Positions 47,676 through 59,226 of a DNA stretch of 64,000 nucleotides are shown here, in pieces (positions within the stretch are counted from its first letter, which is position 1; the number at the start of each line of letters is the position of its first letter). Below the pieces are notes generated by a model. It did not search any database. It was not told the origin of the DNA and saw only the letters and a list, made by a program, of their open reading frames with translations. This DNA is from Saccopteryx bilineata (lineage: Eukaryota; Chordata; Mammalia; Chiroptera; Emballonuridae): the NCBI RefSeq assembly GCF_036850765.1, contig NC_089490.1, positions 386,460,558 through 386,524,557 on the forward strand. Direction: 5' to 3'. The position numbers and the translations under genes were made by a program.

Positions 47676-47872
47676 CAAAAAAAAATTATTTTTTTTTAAT
47701 TCTATTTATTGATTTTACTGGGTGGGTGGGGGAGCAAGAAGTATCAACTCAGTTGCTTCACTTTAGTTGTTTCATTGCTTGCTTCTTGCTTGTCTTATGT
47801 GCCTTAACTGGGAAACCCAGGGATTCAAACTGGCAACCTCAGCATTCCCACTGTGCCAGCACAGGCCCAGCA
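47676..47872 (-). mobile_element. Diverged tRNA-derived SINE
   Basis: On the minus strand it has a degenerate head (near 47872), B-box-like 'ggtttgaatccctgg'-type sequence, 'aaggcacataagacaagcaa' and an A-rich tail. Confidence 0.75.
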
Positions 47873-47879
47873 CAATAAC

Positions 47880-49190
47880 CACCATTTTTAAGAGTATCTG
47901 CCACCTGCCAGGTGAGAAAAAGCTTACGACTGATGGCCCTTGGACAGAAGCAGTTTCATAGAAAGGGGAAAACAACAAGAGATCTGTGTAGTTGATATCG
48001 GTTCTCCAAGACACAAAGACATTGAGCATTTGACCTCTTGGGTGCCTGCCTCACAGCTCACCTCTCATGTGGGCACCAGGTCTGACCTGCTCTCTCAGAG
48101 TTAATGCATCATAAGAGCTCTCTGCTCAGGCGGACAGAATAAAAACCATCATCTCCTCTTGACAGTGTCCTAACTGGTGTGCTTCTGATGGTGTTTCCTC
48201 TCCCTCTGATGCTAAGCATTTAATTCTTAGGGCCTGAATGAAGAAATTGCCATTTTTTGGAAACACCCACACAGAACCTCAGGAAGATGCAATATATACC
48301 ATGGCCAGTTAATTCTCTTGGTTAGCCAAGAGAAATACCAGGGAAAATGAGGTCAAGAGATGAAAGGTGGTTGCCCAGACAAGCTGTCACACATCATTAT
48401 CCCTGTGTCCATGTTGGGAGTGTCACCGTGGAAGACTCAATGCTGATCCAACCCAACCATAAGGAAATGAATCAACAAGCATGTCCAAAAAACCGTGGGC
48501 CAGGGGTGCTGTCAACTTAAACGAACAGTTCATTGTCACAAAGCGTTATATTTCTTTTCTTCACTCAGAAATCATACCCTACTCCACCCATGAGAAAGTT
48601 GTAAGACTTTACCCAGTTGGAGTCCTGGTTTCCCTCTGCTCATGACTTTCTGAAAGTTTCCCCTAGAAGCCTTGAGAATATGTCACTACAAAGAGCAAAC
48701 CTTCAAAAACGGTCAAAGAGGTACTGATCCCACTTGCAAGTTTTTCCAAATCCCACATGAAAGACCCACGGAAACGGGTCACCTTGGGGACATTCTATCA
48801 ACAAGGAAGTTGAAGAAACTGCCTCAGTTTACTTCCTTCAACAGGAAGCTGCGTGGGCAGGACGGCAGCACTAACACCCATGTGTGCATGTGGATTTGTC
48901 TTTGGAGATAAAATTTTGACAATATTTTGGCAGACAGCTCTCTTTTTAAAATCCACATATGCCCATTTGGCTACTTCTCTTAAACCTGCTCTCTGTGACT
49001 CCATATTGCAGAAGTCAGCAGTACTTTTCCCAGGTGTCACTCCCTGCTGCTGCATGCTCCCAGACCTGCCTCGCTGCTCCTCTTCATCCACCTAAAAGCT
49101 CTCATCACACCTGGGAGTGTAAATAAACCCTCAGTATCTGGCTTTATCCACAAATCTATATAGCATATGGAATTTTCCACTTTTCCAAAT
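47880..49190. other. Unique DNA without a recognisable gene
   Basis: Short overlapping frames exist around 48672-49095 on both strands, with no recognisable domain or splice context. Confidence 0.5.
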
Positions 49191-49194
49191 TGTA

Positions 49195-49310
49195 AAAAAA
49201 ATCTGAAAGAGAAGCAACTTGCCTAAGATCCTAAGAGTAAGAAATAACAGAGGTCAGGGCTCAAAACCTCGTTTATCTGGCTGAAGAGCCAAGTTCTTAA
49301 TGGCTGTGTT
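49195..49310 (-). repeat. MIR fragment
   Basis: Reverse MIR pattern: 'agcaacttgcctaagatcct', 'gaggtcagggctcaaaacct' and 'agttcttaatggctg'. Similar weaker traces lie at 49440-49545. Confidence 0.65.
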
Positions 49311-49549
49311 CCATCATCCTTTCACTCATTCACCTACTGACTGATTCTACCATATCCCTGAGGGCTTCCTAAGCCCATCCTCTGCCTCTGTCAAGACTGA
49401 CTATTGTCAACCCAGGAAATCAAGAGAGGAGCACTTGCTGAAAGACACTGCCTCTTGCTCAAGGTCCCATAAACTATTCTGAGCATAAATTCCAGGAACA
49501 GAATTCAGACGTGTCTTGTCTTCCTAATGCCCATTACACTCTTCAGTCA

Positions 49550-50220
49550 GGTGCTCCAATTGAAATCTGAATCATTCAGTGGTCACATGTGCCATTCTAG
49601 AGTCATTCACCATTAGATTAGAATAGCAATGCCGCCATTTCCTAATGTGGTTTTAGGCAGGTTCTTTTATCTCACTAATCTCAGTTGCCTAACATGTAAA
49701 AGGAAAAGTCAAATTGTCCTACATGCCATTGATAATTTGGATGATTACAAGAAAAATATAAATAAAGTATATATAAATATAAATGAGTTGGTATATCACA
49801 TAATGGTCAGTAGATGGAACTCAGGTGTGTTGGTATTGGTGGTACGGGTCAACATTTTTACAGAGTGACTTACATGTGCAGAACAAAGCATGTGTTTGCT
49901 TTCTTTATTTGATGTCAAGTAGCCTTATCTCAGGTGACACCATGCCCTTGAAAAGGTAGTGGAACAGAGGAGTTTCTGTACCCTCTGCTCTTTCCTTCCC
50001 CTTTTCTGTTGGGTAGAAATCATCTGTCCATCACACCTTCCCTTATCCTTATTTTGTAGACATTGCTGCTGCTCCTCCCCCCTCCCTCCACCTCTCCCAT
50101 GTGACATCAACTCCTATGGCTTTGCCTAAATGGCAGACAGCATGTAAGGAAAGAAGAAAACTTATCAGCAAGGCAATCAAGATCAAAGGTATTTAATAAA
50201 CAATCTTTATTTTTTTAAAA
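49550..50220. other. Unique DNA, possible weak MIR trace near 49640
   Basis: A MIR-like 'ttagaatagcaatgccgcc' to 'agttgcctaacatgtaaaag' stretch is seen at 49617-49705. Otherwise nothing recognisable. Confidence 0.4.
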
Positions 50221-50224
50221 TTCC

Positions 50225-50341
50225 ATAGAAAACAGAAAAGAGATCCATTTCATATTTATTAGACTTGCAAAATTACAAAGTCTGGGTAACACCAGCATAT
50301 GGAAGGTGTAGGAAAATGGAAATCCTCTTATATATGATTGA
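50225..50341 (+). mobile_element. Possible older L1 fragment, target of a younger L1
   Basis: 'tatttattagacttgcaaaa' and 'aatggaaatcctcttatat' loosely resemble the L1 ORF2 3' region. The call is weak because of divergence. Confidence 0.3.
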
Positions 50342-50355
50342 AAAAAGTATGAATT

Positions 50356-51003
50356 CCACTGTTGGTGGGAATGTAAAGTAGTACAACCATTATGGAAGAA
50401 AGTATGGTGGTTCCTCAAAAAACTGAAAATAGAATTACCTTATGACCCAGCAATCCCTTTACTGGGTATATACCCCAAAAACTCAGAAACATTGATATGT
50501 AAGACACATGCAGCTCCATGTTCATTGCAGCATTGTTCACAGTGGCCAGGACATGGAAACAACCAAAAAGCCCATCAATAGATGACTGGATAAAGAAGAT
50601 GTGGCACATATACACTATGGAATACTACTCAGCCATAAGAAATGATGACATCAGATCATTTACAACAAAATGGTGGGATCTTGATAACATTATACGAAGT
50701 GAAATAAGTAAATCAGAAAAAACCAGGAACTGCATTATTCCATACGTAGATGGGACTTAAAAGTGAAACTAAGAGACATTGATAAGAGTGTGGTGGTTAC
50801 AGGGGGAGGAGGGAGAGGGAAAGGGAAAGGGGGAGGGGGAGGGGCACAAAGAAAACTAGATAGAAGGTGACAGAGGACAATCTGACTTTGGGTGATGGGT
50901 ATGCAACATAAGTGAATGACAAGATAACCTGGAGTTGTTATCTTTGAATATATGTATCCTGATTGATTGATGTCGCCCCATTAAAAATAAAATTATTTTT
51001 TTT
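50356..51003 (+). mobile_element. 5'-truncated L1 3' end of the B lineage
   Basis: It starts in the Cys-motif region ('cactgttggtgggaatgtaa'), keeps the last 80 codons of ORF2 open after 50518, and has a 3' UTR with a G-rich tract (50801-50846) and an A/T tail. Flanked by aaaaagtatgaatt (50342-50355 and 51004-51017). It retains the Arg codon that is a stop in the copies at 2278 and 30504. Confidence 0.95.
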
Positions 51004-51019
51004 AAAAAGTATGAATTGA

Positions 51020-51940
51020 TCTAATGATCTTCAACAGCAACCCTCTACCATAATTCCAATTCACCTCTTCCCTACCTCTGTTTGAGAATCACTGATCTTC
51101 AATACTTAGCATGTACTTGGAGCTACTCTATAATTGTATGTACACATATATATGCATACATATTTATATACATACATATAAACAGGTTCAGAGTTTTATA
51201 GTAAAAAGTATATTTTTGAGAAGAATCAGTTCTGCATTCTTAGCCTCTGGATTGGCTCAAGATGATAATCATAAAATGTCCACCGGTCTAGATAATGGAA
51301 CATTTTCTTCTTAAGGTCATTCAGAGAGCTAACTGAAGATCTAATGCATGTCCAGGCATTGACATACAACACACTAAGGTGCATCCAGGTATTGATGCAG
51401 GATTGCAAAGTTCAAAAGTTTAAGTTCCTAAAGTCACTTAAAACAAGAATAATGGTTTCCTTATGCATCAGCCCACTTGAAGTTAATAATTTAACAGCTT
51501 GACCATTGTGACTCTATTTTATTTCTTCACTCTTTTCCTCGAGTTCATTAGAAGTTTGATGTTTAATTTTTAAAATGAAGAATGATTAGCCTTTAAGAAA
51601 TAACTTCTAATACATATTAATGGGAATTCAAAGTAGATTTTTTAATACAATGCCTATATTTCCTCATAAAATCATGTGCCATTGCCTATAAGAGACTCTA
51701 GATGCTTGAGCAAGCTCTAAAATAACCCTCTTCTTTGGGTCTTTGTTAAATGTTAGTATTATAGGCAGAATGATAACATCACTATAGTCGTGACTTGCTG
51801 TATTTTGTAAGAGTCAGTGAAGTGGATTCTGACAGAAAAGATAAGTCTCTCTCTACCCTCTCCCAGACATGAAGGAACTGGACAGTAGAGTTACCATTTA
51901 ATATAAAATGACAGATGAGTGATATTAAATACACTTTTTC
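51020..51940. other. Unique DNA with a TA/CA-rich patch
   Basis: A TACATA-type low-complexity stretch lies at 51139-51180. No gene recognised. Confidence 0.5.
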
Positions 51941-51944
51941 ACCT

Positions 51945-52185
51945 AGGCGGTATAGAATAATGTTTAAGAGTGAGCTCTGGAGTCAGCCTGGGTTCCAGTG
52001 ATGACCACACCGATTACTAACTGTGCAATTCTGGGTAAATTATTTAACTTCCCTGTGCTTCAGTACCTCAGAACGCTCATATTAAGGGTACCTGCCTCAC
52101 AGGACCTTTAGGGATTAATCAGGATAACCATGGAAGGCATGTACATCAGTGCTGATTCTCAACAAATGGTAGCTCTATCTGCTAT
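51945..52185 (+). repeat. MIR element, nearly complete
   Basis: 'gtttaagagtgagctctgg', 'agtcagcctgggttccagtg', 'aaattatttaacttccctg' and 'tacctgcctcacaggacc' follow the MIR consensus order. Confidence 0.85.
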
Positions 52186-52499
52186 CATACCTTCCTCCTG
52201 CTCTTCTTCTGAGTAGGGGGGCTGCTTATGACACAGACTGACTTCAAATTACAGCCCACAGAAATGAAAGAATGAAAGGCTTGCTTAAGAAAAGCCTTGG
52301 GAACTACATAACTGCACTTAAGTAGGCACACTTAGTCATCTGAGTGATAAATTTCATCAATACATGGCATGTACTCGAATATACTGACAACTGAAGTCTA
52401 GTATAGGCAAAATTCTAGAATACTGCTCCAGTTTGCAAAATTCTAGTCAAGTGGTTTCAGGACTCCGGATGCAGTCAAGATAGAAAAGCACTGAACTAA

Positions 52500-52625
52500 A
52501 AGTTCAGAAAGCAATTCTTGTTCTAGCTCTACCCCTACTTTCTGTCTGGCCTTGCATAAACTGCTTCACCTCTGGGTGCTCAGCTGCCTCACCCAGGACA
52601 TGAGAATAACAATAATCATCATCCA
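52500..52625 (+). repeat. Second MIR fragment
   Basis: 'ttgttctagctctaccccta', 'cttgcataaactgcttcacc' and 'ggacatgagaataacaataa' match the middle of MIR. Confidence 0.65.
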
Positions 52626-52808
52626 TATACTACACATTGTACATGTGGGTACATGTATGTGTAACTGATGCTTGTGCACATAAAGCAGTATTGTTGCAAA
52701 AGCTTAGTACAATTGTTAAATGCTATGCAAATTTGTTATTCATTATTATTACTCTAAGATCTTTTTTTGCTTAGTTATCCCCTAAAAAAACCTAAAGCAA
52801 GAATTTAT

Positions 52809-53184
52809 TTTTTTTTATTTATTTATTTTTTTTTGCATTTTTCTGAAGCTGGAAACAGGGAGAGACAGTTAGACAGACTCCCACATGCGCCCGACCGGGA
52901 TCCACCCAGCACGCCCACCATGGGGCGATGCTCTGCCCACCAGGGGGCGATGTTCTGCCCATCCTGGGCGTCGCCATGTTGCGACCAGAGCCACTCTAGC
53001 GCCTGGGGCAGAGGCCAAGGAGCCATCCCCAGCGCCCGGGCCATCTTTGCTCCAATGGAGCCTTGGCTGCGGGAGGGGAAGAGAGAGACAGAGAGGAAGG
53101 CGCGGCGGAGGGGTGGAGAAGCAAATGGGCACTTCTCCTGTGTGCCCTGGACGGGAATCGAACCCGGGTCCTCTGCACGCTAGG
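52809..53184 (-). mobile_element. tRNA-derived SINE, long type, lacking its head
   Basis: Body, B box and A-rich tail (as T-runs at 52809-52834) are present, but the first ~40 bases with the A box are missing at 53184. The copy is still flanked by taaagcaagaatttat (about 52793-52808 and 53185-53200), so the head was missing at insertion. Confidence 0.93.
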
Positions 53185-53204
53185 TAAAGCAAGAATTTAT
53201 TATG

Positions 53205-54340
53205 TGTGCATACTTTATTTGGAAACATTATCCCTGAGAGTGGGAAGAAGGAAGGGACAGGGAACGTGAAATAGAATAAAAGGAAAGCCCAACCAACGAT
53301 GTGTTACTGAGTTGGCCGCCACTGTGAGCTACTGGTTACTGGATCCCCCAGAACCTTCCTGGATACCTTCCAAGGTGCATCTCAGAACCGTCCATCAGGA
53401 AATTAAAGAGGGAGCATGTTATCTATCAGTTTCTGTCTCCCATTGCTCATGAGAGGCACCCTAGGACATTGACTGTTTCGCACTCGAGGACTGCATTTGT
53501 CTATTCCCACAGGTGGTCGCCTTCGTGATGCCAGAGAGGTCCTCAGCAAGAATGGAGCTGGTCTAAGCCATACAGTGGCTAGAAATTTTAAGGCTTGAGA
53601 TAATTTGAAGCGTTTCATTCATACACACGGATGTCCTGCAGAACCCTATTAAAAAATCTTAATCTTTATTATCTCTCTCTTGAGATAATGAAGAAGGGAA
53701 AGCACAGAGTCATTACAATTTGGAGGACAGAGTTCTAAAGTACTTTTGTTTCTTAGCCTGCAATCAAACGGATGGTCTGCCTGATCCAAGAAGGCCAAAC
53801 TTCTATGGGCCTTCCTCACTCTTTCTGCGTCTCATTGCCCCGTCCTAACGCTACAAGATGTAGCTTTAATGTAAAAGTCACAGTTCACAAAGGTTTTTTG
53901 AAAGAGTTCAAGGCTGACTGGCTTTTTGCTTTCTTTTTTCTCTTTTCTGTGGAATGAAGTGAAAAAAATATAAAATTGGAAGGCTCGATGGCTGTATGGG
54001 CACAATTTCTTGTCTTCCCAACTGTGGCAGGAGGTAATTCAGCCATTTTGAACGGCTATTCTGATGCAGTCGGTCCTGATCTGCAATCTTAAAAGTGTAG
54101 CACAAATTAGCATTTGGAGGGCTTTGTTAACCACGTTTGAGAAAACAAACGGGTCAATAGACAGTGTTGCTCTGAGAAACATACACAAGGTGTTATATAC
54201 AAGGATTCATTTTCTTGCTCTGGGACACACAGCTGAGTGATCTTACACGCTCTAAGTCTATATGCTCTTTTTTGTAAAAAGAGAGCATTGAATCCTATGC
54301 CACTGAGTCATAGTGAAGATTAGAAATTAGGAATGATGTG
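53205..54340. other. Unique DNA without a recognisable gene
   Basis: No repeat family or coding signal recognised. Confidence 0.5.
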
Positions 54341-54475
54341 TGTATTCATGGCCTGGATGGTAGTAACTAAGTGAAACAACAATTGGATGCCTCTCTCTCT
54401 CTCTCTCTTCTGCTCTCTCTCTCTCTCTTTCTCTCTCACTCTTTCTCCCTTCTCCCCCCCCCAAAATGACGTGTG
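54341..54475 (+). mobile_element. Partial SINE with CT-rich tract
   Basis: 'taactaagtgaaacaacaat' followed by 'tggatgcctctctctctctc' is the 3' part of the short tRNA SINE. The head appears deleted. The CT-run spans 54389-54455. Confidence 0.6.
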
Positions 54476-54694
54476 GTCTCACCTGAAATGATGCCTAGCG
54501 AACATTCAATAAATAGCCATTATCATCAGCAATGCTATTATAGTCATCTTTAAAATTCTGATGCTTCTTACAGAAATTGTAAGCTAATGTTCCCAGCTCC
54601 ATATTTGAGATCAGGGGCAAAGAGAGAAGAGTCTTATTTACCAAACAAAGAGACTCCAGCTCAGCAGTATGTTTGCCAGGCATAGAAACTCAAT

Positions 54695-54800
54695 CCATTC
54701 AAGAAACATTTACTGAACACCTATTGTGTGCCGGGCACGGTTCCAGCTGCTGTGGGGGGGTACAGATATGGCTAAGGCTCACAATTGGACGGGCAGACAC
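54695..54800 (-). repeat. Probable L2 3'-end fragment
   Basis: 'tactgaacacctattgtgtg', 'ccgggcacggttccagctgc' and 'acagatatggctaaggctc' match the reversed end of L2. Confidence 0.65.
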
Positions 54801-54804
54801 CTGG

Positions 54805-57575
54805 TCTATCGCTACTGTTTTTTACTTAGTTCTTTTCCTTTAAACTTACCTTCTTTTAGTTATCTATTTTAGCCACATTTTAATAAATTATAATCATGAA
54901 ATATGAGTTTAACATGATAGTTATACATTTTTCTAACTAGTTAATACCTTGTTAAATAATTTTCACCCTTGTGCTATGTTAAAAAGTGAAAGTTACAAAA
55001 ACCACATATTTGGAATTATTAACCTAGGACATTGCTAAGCACACAAACTTGTCAATTGGAAAAACAGGTGAATGAATGAATGAGTAGATCAATCCATCAC
55101 CCCTGGCTCTCATAAGAACACTTCTAAGAGCTGGAGGGTCTCAGATTGACTTCTGAAATTCTTTCTTGAGCTAATTAATTACTGCTCATTAAGTGAGTCA
55201 ATTCATCAATCAACCCCCACACCTAAATCTGGATCCAGCTGAAGGAAAAGGATGGAACTGGCTTCTGAAATTCCTGACTTGGTCACGTGGACAAAGCGTG
55301 TTTTAAGAGAAAGATATTTGCAATCTCCAGCAGTGTAAGAGCACCTCCCTTGCCTGCATCTAGAGTTGCACGAACATTCTTTCCCTCGTGATCCATTAGC
55401 TTCCAGGAAGTGAGTGAAGGGTCTGACAATTGTCTTCCACTTGATCTTTGCTTCCCTCAAAGAAAAGGAAGTGCTTTTAGGCTGAGCTTTAATGGAACTG
55501 GAATCCATCTCTGCTTTGGTCATTTTAGTCAACACTCCTTAACGCTCCCCAATCCAAGCACTACCTGAGCGCTGGGCTGGGCATTCATCCATACAGGGAG
55601 AGCAGGGCACCATTAAGGAACAAAGAGGGAGCTCTGATTTCTTCCCGCACACCACGTGTTGTACACTGCAAGTCTCTGCGTTCAATTTAAACGCACTTTG
55701 TTTTTCTTTTGCCCTCCATGTTATTTATTAGTTAAGGCTAACCTATAAGTTCTGATACAGTGAAAATACCATGACTAATAGAATCAGGAAAAAAAAAACA
55801 ATTTTAAACCACATTTTGCCACTTACTACCTATGGGATTTGGGATAAACAATGAACCTAAGTGAGCTTTAATTTTATTCCCATAAAAAAATACAGCAGTA
55901 TATAATCACTCAACTTGTTTCACTACGAGAAGCTCACTTTGGGTATTGCCCCTCCTTTATTTTTGTTTCCTTAATTCTGTCATAGCCCGGTCCAGAGAAA
56001 GGAATAGTCTACTCACTTCCTCCCTAACTCCTCCTTCTTCCCTCTGGGAGAAGGGCAATAATTTCCCCTACAGGACATGAGAATGGTCCTAACTTTCTGT
56101 TTTGTTTTGTTTTAAGATTGAGAGGGGTTCCCCCAGATGATAATGATTTGGGATGTTCACAATTGCACATAAAATTGGAAAAAAGAAAGAGAGAGAGAGT
56201 GTGTGTGTGTGTGTGTGTTTCCTGTTGGGAATGGTGCACAGCTGGAGGGAGGTGAGAGAGGGAACACACTCTATCTAGGGTGGTTTGCAGTGGTTTGATC
56301 TGACACTGGAGAGAACTTAGAAAGCCTCTCCTCCATTCCCACTACCCATGCCAATAAATGTGCAAGGGGTGTGGTCTGAACCCAGGAGCCATGTTGGACC
56401 GAAGTCCTTGCCAGGCAGGTGGCCCACTTCTTCCCTATGGAGAACTTCTCATTAATGCACATTACATGCATATCAAAGCCAGTCTCTAAGGAGGAGGAAA
56501 CTTTGTTCCAGCTAGCACAACACAAGAATGATGGGTGACCATTCCCACAAGGATTTAGTCTGTTGCTATCCCACATATCTTGTGCAGGTAGGTGGCACCC
56601 TACAACGTTCTAATACAGCCAACCTGTTTAGGAAGAAACCTCGCCTGAGTTCTGAGAATGGTTAGTAAATGACACTGTTACAAAAGGATAATGCCTACTT
56701 ACCCTAAAAGGGTCTTTTTAACTCCCCCCTTAAGGATACCCTTAAAAGGGTCTTTTTAAGATTTAAATGCAATAATAGACAAAGAGCATATTGTCTGTTT
56801 GATCACCTCTTCATTTTTCAGAAAACTATTAAATTCTACACACCTACCCTCCAATATGAATTGATGCCATCTATAATTAAACCAATACAGTTCTCATTTG
56901 AAGTCGGAGAAAAGCAAACCCTAGTAATCCCAGGAGTGAAACTCCAGCATAGTTTATTCACAAAGTTGAGAATGAAATGTGTCCAAAGAAACTTTTTCTA
57001 TCTTTTATTCTTCTATTAGGATATAGCAGCAACACTTGAAACTGTGTTCGTGTTAAGTCCTGAGAGCATTCTTAAGGAGGGAAAGTGAAACTATCTCTAC
57101 ACATTCACTGACATCTTCTGAACCTCCCCTTGACCTTCTTCATTGTGGAGGGAGCGGAAAAGTGTAGGAGTGTAGGGGATAGCTCAAATAAGAAAAATTG
57201 CATGGTTGACTCTGGACATTTCTAGATTTAATATTTGAGGGCAATGTAGAAGGTCTAGAAAGTGGAATAACTCTTAAGGCCATTTGGCAAAAATCTGAAC
57301 CATGGGTCACAAAACTGGTGTTATGGACCAAGTCATTTAGTGGGTGAGCGTATTGATCATCTAGCCTCTGCATGTCAAGGCCATCATCTCTCTGTACTCA
57401 GTGACTCTCGTGGAGTCATAAAAGAAAAATATTGCTGAGTGACAAGAAAGCCAACTACTAGTGCTGATGTTGGGAATAGAGAGGTTTATGAAAGCAATGA
57501 CTAAGAGCATAGAACTTGTGGATACATTAAAGAGTAGGGCAAGCTGGCACCAATTGCAAACCAGAAACTCAAGTA
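54805..57575. other. Unique DNA with a compound GA/GT microsatellite and a local duplication
   Basis: A (GA)n(GT)n run lies at 56185-56219. The block 'aaaagggtctttttaa' is present twice (about 56706 and 56743). The longest frame (55206-55535, minus, 109 codons) shows no recognisable domain. No exon is supported. Confidence 0.5.
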
Positions 57576-57593
57576 TTTTAGAAATGCAATTTT

Positions 57594-57922
57594 TTTTTTT
57601 TACAGAGACAGAGAGAGAGTCAGAGAGAGGGATAGATAGGGACAGACAGACAGGAATGAAGAGAGATGAGAAGCATCAATCATTAGTTTTTCGTTGCAAC
57701 ACCTTAGTTGTTCATTGATTGCTTTCTCATATGTGCCTTGACTGTGGAGCTACAGCAGACCAAGTAACCCCTTGCTCAAGCCAGCGACCTTGGGTCCAAG
57801 CTGGTGAGCTTTTGCTCAAACCAGATGAGCCCGTGCTCAAGCTGGAAACCTCGGGGTCTTGAACCTGGGTCCTCCACATCCAAGTCCAATGCTCTATCCA
57901 CTGCGCCATTGCCTGGTCAGGC
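57594..57922 (-). mobile_element. tRNA-derived SINE, ~330-bp type with repeated middle
   Basis: Minus-strand head near 57922 ('gcctgaccaggcaatggcgc'), B box region, three copies of an '(a/c)agct(t/g)g(a/g)' to 'gctcaag'-type segment, 'aaggcacatatgagaaagca', 'tgatgcttctcatctctct' and a poly(A) tail. Flanked by tagaaatgcaatttt (57579-57593 and 57923-57937). I associate this subfamily with rhinolophoid bats from memory. Confidence 0.93.
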
Positions 57923-58040
57923 TAGAAATGCAATTTTAAACTTAATTTCTATCAAACCCCCATTCCAATCAGTGGTGAAAACTCAACCTCATAATATTTT
58001 GGATATATTAGGTTAAATAAAAGTATTACTGCTCAGGGGG

Positions 58041-58468
58041 AGAGAAGATGGCAGCAGAGTAGGCGGATGCACAGACACCCAGCTCTCAACACAAAACTGG
58101 AATACAAATCAATTTAGAAAAAATCAGCATGAAAAACCAACACTGAACTGCAAGAACAGCTCTCAAAAACCAAGGAGCAAAGAGGAAGCCACAATAATCC
58201 TGAGAAAGAGGAAGTGAGAGAAAGAGAGAGAGACAAGAACATCAATCTGTTCCTGTATGTGCCCTGACCAGGGATCAAACCGGCAACCTCTGTGCTTCAG
58301 GACAATAGAGAAGATGGCAGCGGAGTAGGCGGATGCACAGACACCCAGCTCTCAACACCAAACTGGAATACAAATCAATTTAGAAAAAATCAGCATGAAA
58401 AACCAACACTGAACTGCAAGAACAGCTCTCAAAAACCAAGGAGCAAAGAGGAAGCCACAATAATCCTG
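58041..58468 (+). repeat. Duplicated 162-bp head of the L1 5' UTR around a SINE fragment
   Basis: Blocks 58041-58202 and 58307-58468 have the same length and differ at only two bases by eye. The 104-bp spacer (58203-58306) contains the head of a tRNA SINE in reverse. Confidence 0.93.
58203..58306 (-). mobile_element. SINE head fragment between the duplicated 5' UTR blocks
   Basis: On the minus strand: 'ctgaagcacagaggttgccg', 'gtttgatccctggtcagggc', 'acatacaggaacagattgat' and a CT-rich tract. There is no poly(A) tail and no ordinary short target duplication. Confidence 0.8.
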
Positions 58469-58508
58469 GTAAGGAGTGCCTGAATCTCCTCTGCTTACAG
58501 GAACAGCA

Positions 58509-58523
58509 GGGGGGGGGGGGGGG
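58509..58523 (+). repeat. Poly-G run of 15 in the L1 5' UTR
   Basis: Fifteen consecutive G in the promoter region of element C. Such runs can form G-quadruplexes and are unstable in copy number. Confidence 0.9.
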
Positions 58524-59226
58524 TGAGGCTGAGAGCCCAGAGAGGATTTCACAGAGGAAAAAGAGCAGAAACTACTGCTCACAGCCACTTACCTGGCGGC
58601 CAGGGAGCAAGGTGGGTTGAAAAGACCAGCTTATCTCCCAAGTGGAAAAGACAGGGAGAGGGACAGACTGTGAGGGGCTAAGGTATGCAAGAAACAAAAT
58701 AAAAAAGCTGACTCATTCATGCTGGAGGCGGCCATAGCTGGGGGAGGGACTGAACCTTTCACAAAACAGAGCTGAAGTGCTTCCGGATCAGAGATCTCCG
58801 GACATCTATCCAGCTCCAATCAGCACAACAAGACACAGCTGAAAACAAGAAGTGGGGAGGAGGGGCAGTAACTCAGGTCTCCATGGAGATCTGAGATACA
58901 CCTCCCCCTACTGAAGCTGAGAGAAAAAACCCCGCCCCCAGTGAGATTAGTTGGAGGAAGAGACCTTCAGCGTCTCAGGTTACACCCACAGCATTCCTGG
59001 ATACAGTTTCAAGGAAGCCCCCTGCTGAGATCAGTTAACAAGACTATCACCTGTTAAGAAAACAAACAAATCAAGACATCAAAGCTGCCCAAATCCGAAA
59101 GTGGATTACAAATAATAGCTGATACCAACCCACAAAGACCTAAAAATAACACAACTGAAAACTGGAGGCAGACAACACCAAGCCTAGACTCAATCAACTC
59201 TACAAATAAAAAAAAAAAAAAAGAAG

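Larger units (their letters stand above)
58036..59226 (+). promoter_or_regulatory. 5' UTR / internal promoter of L1 element C
   Basis: The first bases contain aagatggcagc (58045-58055), close to the YY1 site known at the start of human L1. The first 162 bp recur at 58307-58468. A poly-G run (58509-58523) and a GC-rich middle follow. Promoter activity is inferred from position and family. Confidence 0.7.

Noticed and set aside
55206..55535. 109-codon minus-strand frame in unique DNA
   Set aside because: No domain, no clear splice sites, composition unremarkable; likely chance.
58469..58500. Small intron with gtaagg donor and ttacag acceptor in the L1 5' UTR
   Set aside because: Only about 32 bp long, too short for a vertebrate spliceosomal intron.
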